Source: Lineus longissimus
Taxonomy: Eukaryota; Nemertea; Pilidiophora; Heteronemertea; Lineidae
NCBI RefSeq assembly: GCF_910592395.1
Contig: NC_088317.1
Location: 250,001 to 310,000 of the forward strand
Reading direction: 5' to 3'
Length of the DNA: 60,000 nt
Each line of letters starts with the position of its first letter. Positions within the stretch are counted from its first letter, which is position 1. Shown in pieces: positions 40,601-52,017 of the stretch. The translations under genes and the position numbers were made by a program. A model generated the notes under the pieces. It searched no databases, was not told the DNA's origin, and saw nothing but the letters and a program-made list of their open reading frames with translations.

Positions 40601-42230
40601 ATGTTATAATGGCGTTAACGAGATTATCCTTCTTACAAACTTAATTAGAGTCGATTAAAGAGATCAGAACGATCACCCATTTGATGATGATGAGAGACGT
40701 TTAATTATATTTTAATCAAGTTTCACATTGAACTAAGAGATCTGTGGTGGCTTTTATGATTATGTCTGTCTGAGAACTCGAGAAGGTACCAATAAGTAAG
40801 AAAGTTTTACAATGATCAAATATGTTCTTGTTTCTGTTGGTACTGACAAGTAAGTGTAATCAGTTCCTTTTTCAGAGGCAACCTCAATGGGCATATTTTC
40901 GTATATTTTCCGTACAGCGTCTTTGTCCGTACTAAAATCATCGAAGCTGTAAATAGTTGGCTGTTAACTACACTGAATACCTGAACACTAACGTTACGAT
41001 GCTTTGCCCAATTAATGAGCTGACCTAATGAACGTCATTGACATTATTAGAGTACGTTCAACTTTATTTTAACTCTGATTAAGCTAATTAGACCTTTCGT
41101 TGACTGAGAATGAATGGCTCGACCACCCAATTAACTTCACTCGTTGTGTCGTTCAATCTCAATGCGAAACTGATGCCCAAGTCTCTACTTCATATAGAGT
41201 GAAATTCATTCATTGATTTTACTGCGCCAAAGACTACAAGTCAACACACCAACTCTGGTTACTGAAAGTCATACTTTGTTCGACAACTTGATCTAATTAG
41301 CCATATACAAGAAGATAATCGGGCGAAAGTGAAATCTAAGTATTCACCATATTTGCTGGACGCACCTTAGCTCAGTTTACCCCAAGTTCGATTTCAACTT
41401 CATCTTACCGGGATCTGCGTACCTCATCCTACTGCGTTGGATCCAGTTGTTCTAACATGAAAGTGACTTGGCGTAACAACCAGTTAAACGTTGTCGTTAA
41501 GTTTACTGGGCTCAACTGAAGGAGAAACTAAGTAACATCAAATCAGAATCAACATCAAGGTTGGGATTTAACTAGTTCTACACAACCAAGCCTTGATCTT
41601 CATATACATCTCCATGTCTACCTAACCATGCCATCCATCTTAATTATGACACCAACTGCCACTAAATCAACAACAAAACCTTGAAAATCCACTACACCAC
41701 GAAACTTTCCAAAAGCATCTGAAAATCCATCGCGCGAAGCAACACATTTCACAAGTCACGGCCGAGCGGTTACTAATTATACAGCTTGCGGAACATCATA
41801 TTAGGCGTATTAATTGAGCAGTTACGTCATAATTTGGACAGGCCAATATAAATATAACGAGCCCCATCAAGGTTTTTTTCTCTCAGATTAATTAGTTGTT
41901 ACAGTTGATTGGTGGAGGAAGTTTTTTTGGAAATTATTTCAGTCTCAGGCAACGTACTGAGTATTAATGAGATCATAAAGCTTTTTTTTCTGATTCAAAT
42001 TTAAACTGGCAAAGCGTGTCATGCACTTCATCTAAGTCAATGATAACAGCTAAAGTTGTCATAGTACGATGATGGTTTCATATCATCAAAACATGAGTCT
42101 GACATCTATGTCTGTCAATGTGGTAAGAATCAGTCTTAGGGTCCACTGAAGCCTCTTCAGCTAAGGGTTTCCCGTCTCGCCGGCGTTTTCATTCGTTTCA
42201 AACGCAGAAGTGGGTATAAGGCTGGAGTTA
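37631..42230. other. No recognisable gene
   Basis: No supported gene. Near 41757-41772 there is a match to the 5' part of a tRNA-Ser/Leu (CGGCCGAGCGGTTA, box A-like) with no matching 3' half, probably a tRNA fragment or SINE remnant. Small open stretches with possible splice sites at 40946-40811 and about 40637-40535 on the minus strand were considered and not accepted as exons. Confidence 0.4.
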
Positions 42231-42430
42231 TATAGGATTCACGTTGTCACTTGTCACCATTCAATCGTCATGAGCCCACTGATTTGAGCTTGAAACACGA
42301 CGTGAGGGTGAAAAGTGACATCGTGAATCGCTTGTAGCTCGCCCTGTGGAATGACTTGTTCGTTCTTCATGTCACGCATGGAAAGTGAAGAGTGACACGT
42401 TCAATGTGAAAACGCATACTATGTGTAATC
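42231..42430. mobile_element. MITE-like family 2, copy 1
   Basis: About 200 bp built around an imperfect palindrome: GGATTCACGTTGTCACTTG on the left and GAAAAGTGACATCGTGAATC on the right, with a tail CTCGCCCTGTGGAATGACTT. Related copies lie near 47880, 49981 and 51511. There is no coding capacity. Confidence 0.7.
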
Positions 42431-43398
42431 GCAGTCTAACGTAATCTGAGTCCATTTTACCCATGACAAACAAGGTACTAACTCCAAATGATGACCGGTA
42501 AAGCTGTCACCTATGGAGTCTGACAATTAAACATCGCGTTTGACAACATCAAGTAGTTAGTGAATGAAGTTATAATCCAATCTGAGAATTCAGTCAAGTG
42601 CAACGGCGCAATCTATATTTTTCATCAATTTGGAAAGTAATTATAAAAGAGAAAGCCATAGTAATTTCAACATCAAAAAGATTCCTTAAAAAAAGTGAGC
42701 ACATTTTACTGACGAAAGTACCAGTCTGTAAATAATTGGATCAAATTCTCTTCAATTAATGAGAGAAATATGGAAAATAACTATACCGGTTTTCTATCAA
42801 AGAAGTTATCGTTTTGCCAATTCATGCTTCCTGCTCGATGATCATTTATACCGTATCTTTTGACTGTTCAGAACGTATGCGACGAACTCACTGAAAGAAC
42901 GTGCTTTTATGAAAAGAACTGCACCTCACAGCCGCGAACACAACTCCAAATCGTTCTTCACCAAATAAACCAGATGCAAAAGTGTTCATGAAACTAGGAA
43001 GTGAGACTCTGACTGCTGGCATTCTCTTTGTTGTTCTCTTTCTATGCTCTTGTTCAATGCAACGAAACTACTTAAGACCTGGAAGCTTGCTTGTCACTTA
43101 GAATGGTTTAGTTGAGGAAACTAGTTTTTGTGAGGTTTTTTGTGGCTCAGGGCAAAATCGTGTTTGGCAACAATGTATCGTCAGCGAAAGTCCGGGGGAA
43201 ACCTCAACTCCAAGAGCTGTTCAGAACAACGTCTTTATTGATAAAGAAATTCTGGTAACGTTCGTTGCATTTAGTAACCACTTGGTTTTTGCCATGTTAG
43301 CAATTCTTACAGCAATCTCAGACATTGTCTAGCAATCGAATTCACAGATTCGAAAGTTAATTCAACTGAAGTCAAATACATGAAAAGAAACTATCATT

Positions 43399-43690
43399 CA
43401 CTAGTTGGAGGCTTTTTCCGACTTCTTAACGGTTGCTCTAACTTTTTCCTGATTTATCCGATGAAAGTCCGACATTGTCTGACTTTTCCCTGAATGGTCG
43501 GATTTCTAGAAAATTTGTGAAAAATACCAGGGCTTCCCAAAATAGGGCATTAGAGATGAAAGGCCTATGTTAAATGGAGATAATGAGGTGACCTTACTGA
43601 GTGAGCTAATTCGTATTAACACTTACAATGTTTTGCTTGCACTTCATTAACTTTATTCAGCATAGGCCTTTTGATCTTTATTATGGCGTA
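43399..43690 (+). mobile_element. MITE-like family 1, copy 6 with a partial inverted copy
   Basis: It begins CACTAGTTGGAGGC and runs through the TCCGAC boxes to the distal GAGTGAGCTAATTCGT end near 43628. A second, reversed fragment of the distal block (CATTAACTTTATTCAGC then ATAGGCCTTTTGATC) follows to about 43690. A separate foldback element begins 40 bp later. Confidence 0.75.
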
Positions 43691-43728
43691 TATTCTTTAT
43701 TGTACCTCGTCTGTGTTATTGCAGCCCC

Positions 43729-43908
43729 TTAGGCTGACGTTACATAGGCCTCATTCGTTCACTTCCCACATGTCACGTTCCCCTTAATGCGTTCGTTCCT
43801 CACTGAATGCATGCCACAAGGCCGTGCATTCACCGAGGAACGTTAAGTAAAGCTGGAACGTGACATGTGGGAAGTGAACGAATGAGGCCTATGTAACGTC
43901 AGCCTTAG
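43729..43908. repeat. 180-bp foldback with ~54-bp arms
   Basis: The arm 43729-43782 (CTTAGGCTGACGTTACATAG onward) pairs with 43855-43908, with one visible mismatch near the tip. The spacer is itself partly self-complementary (CTTAATGCGTTCGTTCCTC against GAGGAACGTTAAG), so the whole unit could fold end to end. The structure is typical of a MITE or Foldback-type element. No other copy is seen in this window. Confidence 0.9.
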
Positions 43909-46900
43909 AGTCCGCTCCTTGCTCAGGTTGAGGGCTATCGTTAGCAGGATTCATCAAATGCTTCAGATTCTCTTTTCCTCTGTGATCAACGTGTTAACTC
44001 TTCATGTTGATGCCATTCCCTTGGAGCCAACTCTTCACTCAATGAGATTTTTTACTATTGTATACATTATCATCAGCTGAAGTCCTAGAGCATTCACTCC
44101 TTTCTTGAACAAGCTGACTGTCAATTGCCTAGGGTTGCCATCTTTGTTATCTTCACACAGACTGCGAGCTATTTCGTCAACTGAAAGCCCCACATATACC
44201 AAAAACCAAAAGCAGACTGGAATTATATAATGAGCAAACATTTGAACTCTTGAAATAACTAGCCTAGGGTATCAGTAGGAAGTGATCTAGCGTGTCAAGA
44301 GTATGATGCATGCCAGATTGGATAATGACTCTTTGAATTTGTTGGTGGATGGTCCTTATAAGCCAGCGCCAGGTTAATCGATAGCACTTGATCGCTACTC
44401 AGTGAGGGCAATCTCAAATCATGTCACAGCACTTGTAGAATCTCATAAAACAAATCAGTGGTTGATCAGATTTCATCCAGATTGAGCTGATCATACGCAC
44501 GTTTATAATTCGTTTTGTCAATGCCTTTGTTTTCGTTCTGAACGGCAATGAAGAAACACCAAGTCTTCATCAACACCTGCTTGCCTAGGATGTTTCAACT
44601 CAGGTGGATGGACCGAGTCACCCCAAAGACCTGTGGAGGCGAGCTCATCAAGAACCAGTGGAGATGACGGTACTCTGTCGATGCTGGGGTGGGATCGAGT
44701 GTACACGACGGAAAGCGTCTACAGCGGGCGGGCGACGCAAAAGAGTGAAAGACCCACGAATTACTGCTGGTGGAGGAAATTTGCTGGTGGCCTATGCGCT
44801 CAGAGGAATGGAGGGTTTAAGTAAGTAAATGAGTGTCTGAGTACAAGCGTACAAGCGTACACAGCATGGACCGTGATAGATTCTTCAAAAGGAATGGAAA
44901 GGACATGGACTTATAATGAATACTAATGGATAAGGGGAGCTGGAATGTTATATCACCGTGGGTTCAGCATTATGACAATGAACAAGATACAGTACTGTCT
45001 TCATTGCTCCTAAATGAGTTGCTATCTTAACATGTTCTTATCAGGCCGCCACACATTTCCAAAAGTACCACATGGAACATAAGTATAAGTACTAATAACT
45101 AATTCGCGACATGAATCTTTGTTTTATTGTCTTGTTATTACCTTGGAGTGATAACCATCGGTCTAAGTCTCTTGGTTATATCAAAGCAGGATTGTGGTCT
45201 GGAAGCGTTCTGTAGATTCACATCCGGTTCGTGCGTAGTGTCAGATTTGAGTTAGTATGTTATTTTGCTAATTCGGGGATGGGTGAGGTCGTCCAATGAG
45301 GGGGTTATATTTTCAGACCAACAGGTGCAGGCTTGGACCTCCCTTATACAGGTGATAAGTGGAACAATCGGGAAGAAGAGCGGAGTGTTCACATCAATGC
45401 CTCACAACAATTAACAAGGCTTGGTGCCAAAACAACACCGACAGGAAAGACCCTCGCGGCTTTTTGGAACATTCCAGAAGAAAAGGTCCCTGTGTGGCCC
45501 CTATGATATAATCACATTCCGGAAGTGCTAACGCGGCCGATATCAGGTCGGGTAGGTGTATTGCCTTGACACCGTAAAACCTTTTCGATACGGTCAAAGA
45601 AAAAACATATCCATGTTGGAAAAGGCTTGGAACAAAACAGAGAAATCTGCGCCTTAGGCTATACAGCACGTTTAGCCAGGCTGACTGTGGAACAAGGGCC
45701 GTCTCAGTAGGCAGAGGCAGGCTAATGGTATCAGACAATATGTCCCTAGAGCAAAGCAAATGATGCACAAGTGGTCATCCACCGAGAGTGATACTAACAG
45801 AGTCTTGCGCTCAAGCAAGCAGACCAACACACCCCGGGGGCGAGCGCCTTTTTTGTTGGGGCTGGCATCCGCACTGACAAAATCGGATAGCCTGAGCTGA
45901 CGGACAGAAACCATACTGCAGGGATGTGCCATCTACAATAAATTTACGTATTCACTGAGTCTAAGAGCATGGTCATGGCTCGACATACATCCAAGCTAGT
46001 GCATCATGAAGACGACCTTTGATTTCCCTTCGTGTATTTGAAGCGAAAGATCCGAACAACTCATCAAGATTGTTAAACAACAGCCTACCTTTGTGAATGA
46101 AGCTAGGAATCTCATTCAATCTCGTACTGCGTATGAGATCAAGGAAATGTCACTTTCTGTTTTGGTCTCCATGTCACTGGAGGTAGGTGCAGATTGGTAA
46201 TCGGAGGCACGAAGAGGAAGGCTTGGCGATCTTATCTGCAGGCAAAGACGACACTTGTTTCTTTTCAAACACTGCAACCTGACATGTTGTTGTAAATTAG
46301 TTCTTTCTCTACCTTCTAATCCTTTTCTGACCGATAACTCTCATATTTACAAGAGTCTATGATTGGCAAACATAGACTGTTGCGGAATCTTTTGTTGAAT
46401 ACGCTATAGGTGCTGTCTCAAACCAGGGCCAGGTTGCCACGGTTAGGAAGTATGCTAGCTCGCAACCTTTCGATGAAATGTTGTTACTTGTACTTTAATC
46501 ACATTAAACAACGTGAACAGGCCCTGGTAAAAGCACACAAAAAAACAGAAGATGAAAGAAGAATCCAATAATATCGTAGCAAATTCCCCCTACAGATGCA
46601 AGCAATTGAACAATGCAATATAAGGCTAACTCCATTCCAATTTCATCAATCCGCCCCGTAATGCATTAAAGTGAAGCTTCAAAGTAAAAGCACGAAGTTT
46701 GCGTTATGAAATTTCTCACCGCAAATGCCAACCTTTCTTCCGTATGTGACTCAGATCAAATGATATTGTGTTTTCTGTCAGTGTAAATGCTGTTAACAGC
46801 ATCAGAGGTATAAAATGCATGGTTCAGTTTAAGGTCATCTTTTTCCTTCTCAGTTAAGGCGACCTTTGGACGGTTTGTGGGTGTTTTTTTAGCATGGAAT

Positions 46901-47879
46901 TGTTCGCATGAAAGGGTTTCCCGGGTCTCTGGGATGCAAATTGAACATTGACAAAAGGAGACGAGATAGAGTGGTAAACTCTACGATTGTTATGATCTTC
47001 AAACGTTAGCTGTACACAAGAGATGGAATTCGGCTGATGAAACACCAAAGGATTCGAAAGCTAATGGTGCCTTTCACAGACGTTGATGCCGTGGGAAACC
47101 ATATTTCTTTATAGCCATGCATGTAGTGTAAAACATGCTACCGTCTGGTCTCTCACCAACCTATGGAGCTTTGTTTCCGGCGAACCCACACGTCCTTCGC
47201 GTGTTGTATAAGATTGGAGCTTAGTCGAGTAGACCGCAAGTAGGTGTTGGTTCATCTCCGCCCGAAATGCTCCTGGTGCTAAGGCAAAGGGTAAACAAGC
47301 ATTGTTCTAACAATACCTTTGTCGAAGAGTGGACATGAGTTCCGAATAAAGTACAGCTGTCTTTCTGCTTCTGACTCTGGCTTTGTCATCATGAGTTGAA
47401 TAGTGTCGACAGGGGATGTTTACCACACAGGTAGTTAAAATTAGCTAAAGCAAAGGTGATCATCTAACTATGGACAGTTGTTCTTAATGCACTTAACATT
47501 GATGTTATCAAAGTCAGACGACAGTTTTTCAAACATTTTCATCTAGTAATGGTTTCCTAGTAACTCTTCACCACTAATGGTTGAGCAATCGCAGTCGGTT
47601 AGTACGAGACGTTGGAGTACGTGACGTTGGAGCCAAGAACATAAAATCAGCGATGATTGAAATACGCGACAATTCACGTTGTTACTTTCCATATTTCACA
47701 CGACAATTATTGTCACCAGCAACTGACTTAGGCTTAAATCATGACATTCAATGCCATGGAGGTGACAAGTGACACAGAGATTCTTATGTTGCCCGTTATT
47801 TGGAAATGTTCGTTCTGAAAGTGATTTTGTTACAAGTGATAACGTGAACTCTAAGTAAAACCCTGCCAAAGGCCAGTGT
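43909..47879. other. No supported gene; one GC-richer patch
   Basis: The 44600-44830 and 45400-45930 patches are GC-richer and open in several frames on both strands, so neither strand can be preferred. I see no consistent exon chain or known domain. Confidence 0.35.
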
Positions 47880-48075
47880 TATGCAGGACTCACGTTGTCA
47901 CTAGTCATGTTTCATTTGTCACCAGTCAACTGACTTAGGCTTGAAAACACGGCATGAGAGTGACATCGTAAATCAAACTAAGCCCGCTCTTTGGAAATGA
48001 CTCGTTCGTTCTTTATATCAGACATGATAAGTGAACAGTTACATGTGAACATTTGAACTCTTCATGATAATAGCC
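47880..48075. mobile_element. MITE-like family 2, copy 2
   Basis: It shares the order of family 2: GGACTCACGTTGTCACTAG, a GTCACCAGTCAACTGACTTA block, GAGTGACATCGTAAATC, and a CCCGCTCTTTGGAAATGAC tail. It is diverged by scattered substitutions and small indels. A shorter related stretch may lie at 47670-47775. Confidence 0.65.
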
Positions 48076-49294
48076 TAGAGCGACCAATCATTCCACACAA
48101 ATCAAAAATGCTCTATAAAGCAACCAATTCGATTTCTCTACAAACCGATTGAATTTTCTAGCATTGCACTTTTAGTATACAGGAGTTTCAACAGCAGACT
48201 ATTTATCTCATTACAGTGTCATGAAAACATCTCATCCGCTATGGAATCACAATATTACGATACTGAAAGAGTAAGCTTCCCCGATGCTGGAGGAACAATT
48301 GTTGTGGTACTGTCATAACGTTATATCTATCAACGGTAATGACAGTCATTGGTCTCTGATTCTGTTTCCTCTATTCAATCTTGCAGCGTTCATCTCATGG
48401 CATTCACAGGCCACTTAGCTGCCGTATCGAGCGGAGAGGAACGCTGACAGACGCTGTAATGATTAATCACGGACGCTACTCACTGGGGATTTATACACAT
48501 GATTCTATTCTTTCTTGCGGTCATAACATTGCGTTAACTATCTTATGATGATGTCGGAAGTAATGTTTGCAGATTGTTTAGGTCAATCATCCCACTGTTG
48601 GACAGGATGGAAATTGAATAAGGATAATAGTACACCATGATCGATCAGTGATCTCTTGTGTTAGCGGCCCTGTGTATGACGTACATCGACAAGACCATTT
48701 AGAGCGAGCCGCACTTTAGAAAGGAATACGGATTGATCCATTAAGTAATGGTGAACCATCACTTCTCATTGTCCGGAATGAGACACAGAAATGACCTTAA
48801 GCCAGGATGAAACCTTTCCGGGGTTACTTAATTAAAAATCGCTTAGGAGTCTGGCAGCGAATTCGCTAATAGAAAGGATAGTGCTATTATCCAGGGGAAA
48901 AAACACATCCAAGCAGTATAGAGCAACTAACATCTTTCTAACGAAAGAACACCCTTTCGTTCAAAAGAGGTTCAGAAGGTTTTCTATTTGCTGAAGAGCA
49001 GTAATCTGAAGAAGAACAAGTCACCTCAGTCAGTAATCTAAAGACCGCCCTCTCATTTGTCAAGTTAGGCAGGACATGCTTGTAATTTCCCATGTAGATG
49101 ACACTGGTCTTGTCATCATGCAATCAGATGGGCTACAGAGCTGAATTATTTACTAATCAGCAATCGGTTTGTTCGGCTTTTATTCACTAGATTTGCCACG
49201 CTCAATAGCAAATGACGGCCTTCATTGGCTGAAAGATAAAATATGGCGGGTGACAGCATTACGACCAACATTTCAGTTGAAAAGCTGTACTTAC

Positions 49295-49374
49295 CCATTT
49301 GAGAGGAGACACGCCATCAGGGCCAGGCCAAGGATAGACAGAGGGACGCGTCCGCTCATGGTCGAAATTTTACT
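49295..49374 (-). CDS. Signal-peptide exon, likely first coding exon of the neuropeptide precursor
   Basis: On the minus strand a pyrimidine-rich acceptor (TTTTCTTGCAG) is followed by a 15-base leader, then ATG at 49359 in a good start context (ACCATG). There are 21 codons and a strong donor GG|GTAAGT (GT at 49294). The peptide MSGRVPLSILGLALMACLLS is a textbook signal sequence: one arginine, a hydrophobic core, then Ser-Asn-Gly. The exon ends in phase 2. The neuropeptide exon at 2740-2664 begins in phase 2, and joining gives Gly-Val-Ser-Gly-Glu-Glu-Lys-Arg. With this exon the coding total is 65+77+99+1061 = 1302 bases, exactly 434 codons. The exon is well supported; its assignment across about 46.5 kb is inference from phase, strand and the missing signal peptide. 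Confidence 0.6.
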
Positions 49375-49980
49375 CTGCAAGAAAAGAGACTGTTGCCATT
49401 CAATTAAATGAATAATTACAATCTGCAGGAAGTCAAGGTTCTTTCAATTTCATTTTACTTTTGTTTGAGAACAAGCATACATTGATGAAGTTGTGATTAT
49501 ATCATTCTCATAGAAATATACAGCTGCGCAGAAAAAGACCCAGTTATCGTCTGCCACAGGTCAATTATACTTCCGGTATCTTATTTTCGCTTCCAACAAT
49601 AATCTATTCTCCCCGAAACGATTGCCAGATTTCGCCACATCCGATCGGCTAATACATTTCTTTGAAGAACACGCCATGATTAGCTGTGCGCATTGCTGAC
49701 ATCACCGGGGAAATTATACGATCAATTCCTCCGACCGTGTCCCGGCCGGAGTTTCGGCATCCCTGATTCTGGCCCAAATAAAACCAGCATCGAATTGACT
49801 TGGCTGATTCGTGTCGTGTTTCAAACGTGGTGATGAGCTTGGTTAGTTCAGAGCAGGATGAGCAGATTCGGGATTAGGAGCAAACATGAGAAAGGAGACC
49901 ATTCAGCTGGTTTACATAGAGGTCAAGCTGACTCGTCTTAAGTGTGACTTTAAGAAGGAAAAGTTACTTTATAAGGCTAG

Positions 49981-50120
49981 GCTTACATTGGATTCAAGTT
50001 GTCACTTTTCATGGTTAACGGTTCACATGTTGCTTGTCTCGATCATGTTCGTTAACTGAATTAGACTGGAAAACATGACATGAAATGAAAAGAGGGTGAA
50101 AAGTGACATCGTGATTAAGA
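49981..50120. mobile_element. MITE-like family 2, copy 3 (partial)
   Basis: It retains GGATTCAAGTTGTCACTTTTC on the left and GTGAAAAGTGACATCGTG on the right with a shorter, diverged middle. The GCCCGCTCT tail seen in other copies is missing. Confidence 0.6.
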
Positions 50121-50644
50121 CGATTATGAAATACAGTAGAGATCGTCACCTTTTTAGGCTTAGATGGATTTGTGGTGTGGTCATTTTAAATAACAATGCA
50201 ACGGTGAGTCCCATATCAACATCCAAGTAGAGTGCGGAATCCCTAATCAATGTCCTACTCACGTCTCGCTGGTATTGATATCCCACTGGCCACAGAGGGA
50301 ATTAGAGACATCATCAGAAAGATCAAGAAGATTACTATGTGCCAAAGCCGATTAGAATCTATTGGTTGGTGACGATTCGAATTTCCTTCAACAGGCTTAG
50401 TTTGGGCTTATTTTTGCGGTTTGGATAAAGATAGTTTCTACCACCAAGACACGTCATACAATGATATGTAATGCTTTTTGAGTCTGTCCAAAGGTTTTTC
50501 AGATCTCACATAGCTTTCCGATGTCGATTTCAACTTTAGGCTTATCGCTTGATATCAACAGGACAGATTATTTTCCGAATTGACACCTCAACTTAGTCCA
50601 TTCTGAAAACTTTCAGTACATCTCAGATAAGCTGCGCAACAACC

Positions 50645-50730
50645 AGAGCTAACAATGGTGTTCGAACCAGTGACCTCTTGACCGGCACTGTAGCCAGGGG
50701 ACCCTAGCTTATTTACCACCGTGGCTTCTC
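50645..50730 (-). repeat. tRNA-like sequence, possible SINE head
   Basis: On the minus strand CTGGTTCGAACACC (50657-50670) matches the RNA polymerase III box B. The segment 50 bases upstream (around GGTGGTAAATAAGCTAGG) could be a decayed box A. No full cloverleaf can be drawn, so this is at most a tRNA-derived relic. Confidence 0.3.
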
Positions 50731-51510
50731 TTAAGCTTCTCTAACTAGAGTACATATTCAAACATATAGTTGGTTGGCCTTTCCTTTTCACCACGACAAG
50801 CTTGAAAATCATCTTGGAGGTCTGTTTTCCCGAGGAATAAGCTAATTACCACTTAGGTACACTTTCCAAAGCATTGCGGTTTACTAATAGAAAATATCAG
50901 TGAGTTTTACCCGGGGCTGTAAATACGATTCCGCCTAATTCTGCTTAAGTCATCCCATGGTTATGTACTTTTGGAAAAAAACACGTTGGACAGTGCTTCC
51001 TGAATCCCAACGGATTGGCCAGAGGTGAAACAAAATACAAGGCAGATTTCTAGTGAGGAATACTTGAGTACCTACGCAAACACGATAAAGGTCATTTGTC
51101 GCAACGAGAGAGTAAGTTGTTGTTTACCATGAGTGTCTTAACACAACATTCAGCTGCGAGGATCATAAAAACGTGTCGCCTAGTGATGATGAACTGCCTT
51201 TATTCCCAGGTGTAGTCCAAAATCGTCAACCAACTAAGCATATTAACATCATCCCAAAGAGAAACATAAACCTCCGTCTTCCAAGACGTGTAGGTACGGG
51301 TACATTACAGCATTCGCGTTGGTCCTTAATAAGTGAGGGCATTCGTGGACGTCTTCTATCATAATTAGATATGGAGTAATATATAGATTGGTAATTGCTG
51401 TATAACGATATTATGGGAGTATAACTTGTATATTATTGTTTAATATGAGTATGTTAGGTGAATTAACTATTTACGAAGTCTAACTCAATATCAAGGGAAC
51501 CAGGTCTGCG

Positions 51511-51720
51511 CTATACAGGATTCACGTTGGCACTTGTCTCGTTTCACTCGTCACAAGTTAACTGACTAAGGCCAGAAAACACGACATGAGGATGAAAAGT
51601 GACATCGTGAATCATATGGGAGCCCGCTCTGTGGAAATGCCTTGTTCGTTGTTTATGTCACGGATGAAAAGTTATAGTTATTATATGAACACATTGAACT
51701 CTACATAATCGCGGCAGAAC
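51511..51720. mobile_element. MITE-like family 2, copy 4
   Basis: It contains CAGGATTCACGTTGGCACTT, the central AACTGACTAAGGCC block, GAAAAGTGACATCGTGAATC, and the GCCCGCTCTGTGGAAATGCC tail. It extends to about 51720 (ACATAATCGCGG). With copy 1 it is the best-preserved member. Confidence 0.7.
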
Positions 51721-52017
51721 AAGCTCTGGTCGTCGCAAAACCACTGATAAAAAACGCAAGTAGGCCAACAGTTGCCTATTTTAATGTCACAGGAACATAC
51801 ACTAACATACACGATGACACTCGCCATGTTAATGGTGAAGCTAGGCCTTCATGTGTATTGTGTTTAAGGGTAGGAAAAAGTAGGTTATCGACTTGGATCA
51901 AAGGACGTACAGAAAATTTATATTTAGCAGTGACGTGATCGTCTGAGAATGCATGTTGGAATGCATGTACGACGTTCAATAATTGGTCTGCCCCATTTCC
52001 TAGGCATTAATCCTCTC

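Larger units (their letters stand above)
2741..49294 (-). other. Gene-poor region, presumed giant intron of the neuropeptide gene
   Basis: Between the second neuropeptide exon and the candidate signal-peptide exon I find no convincing multi-exon gene on either strand. Open frames are short and mostly random in composition. The recognisable contents are listed separately: two tRNA genes, tandem repeats, MITE-like elements and one possible plus-strand exon at 5338-5605. If exon 49295-49374 belongs to the neuropeptide gene, this whole stretch is a single phase-2 intron of about 46.5 kb. The alternative is intergenic DNA with a closer signal exon that I failed to see. Confidence 0.45.
49375..52017. 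other. Intergenic region between two divergent genes
   Basis: It lies between the signal-peptide exon (minus strand) and the elements upstream of the P450 (plus strand). It should contain the neuropeptide promoter and 5' leader exon, since the acceptor at 49375-49377 implies a non-coding exon upstream; I cannot place it. Two family-2 elements and a tRNA-like stretch are listed separately. Confidence 0.4.

Noticed and set aside
40535-40946. Two minus-strand open stretches (starting at 40946 after TTTACAG and ending at GTAAGC near 40534) that look protein-like and Cys-containing
   Set aside because: The phase-2 entry fits the signal exon at 49295, but the donor after the first stretch is weak (GTAAAA), the acceptor for the second is ambiguous, and no known domain results. 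The join of 49295 to 2740 is much better supported.
44518-44830. GC-richer patch with open frames on both strands and several splice-like sites
   Set aside because: Plus and minus frames look equally good, so no strand can be chosen; no known domain.
45394-45932. Overlapping minus-strand frames of 124 and 86 codons
   Set aside because: Two frames overlap, neither has a motif or splice partners, and composition is rich in Leu/Ser/Cys as in random translation.
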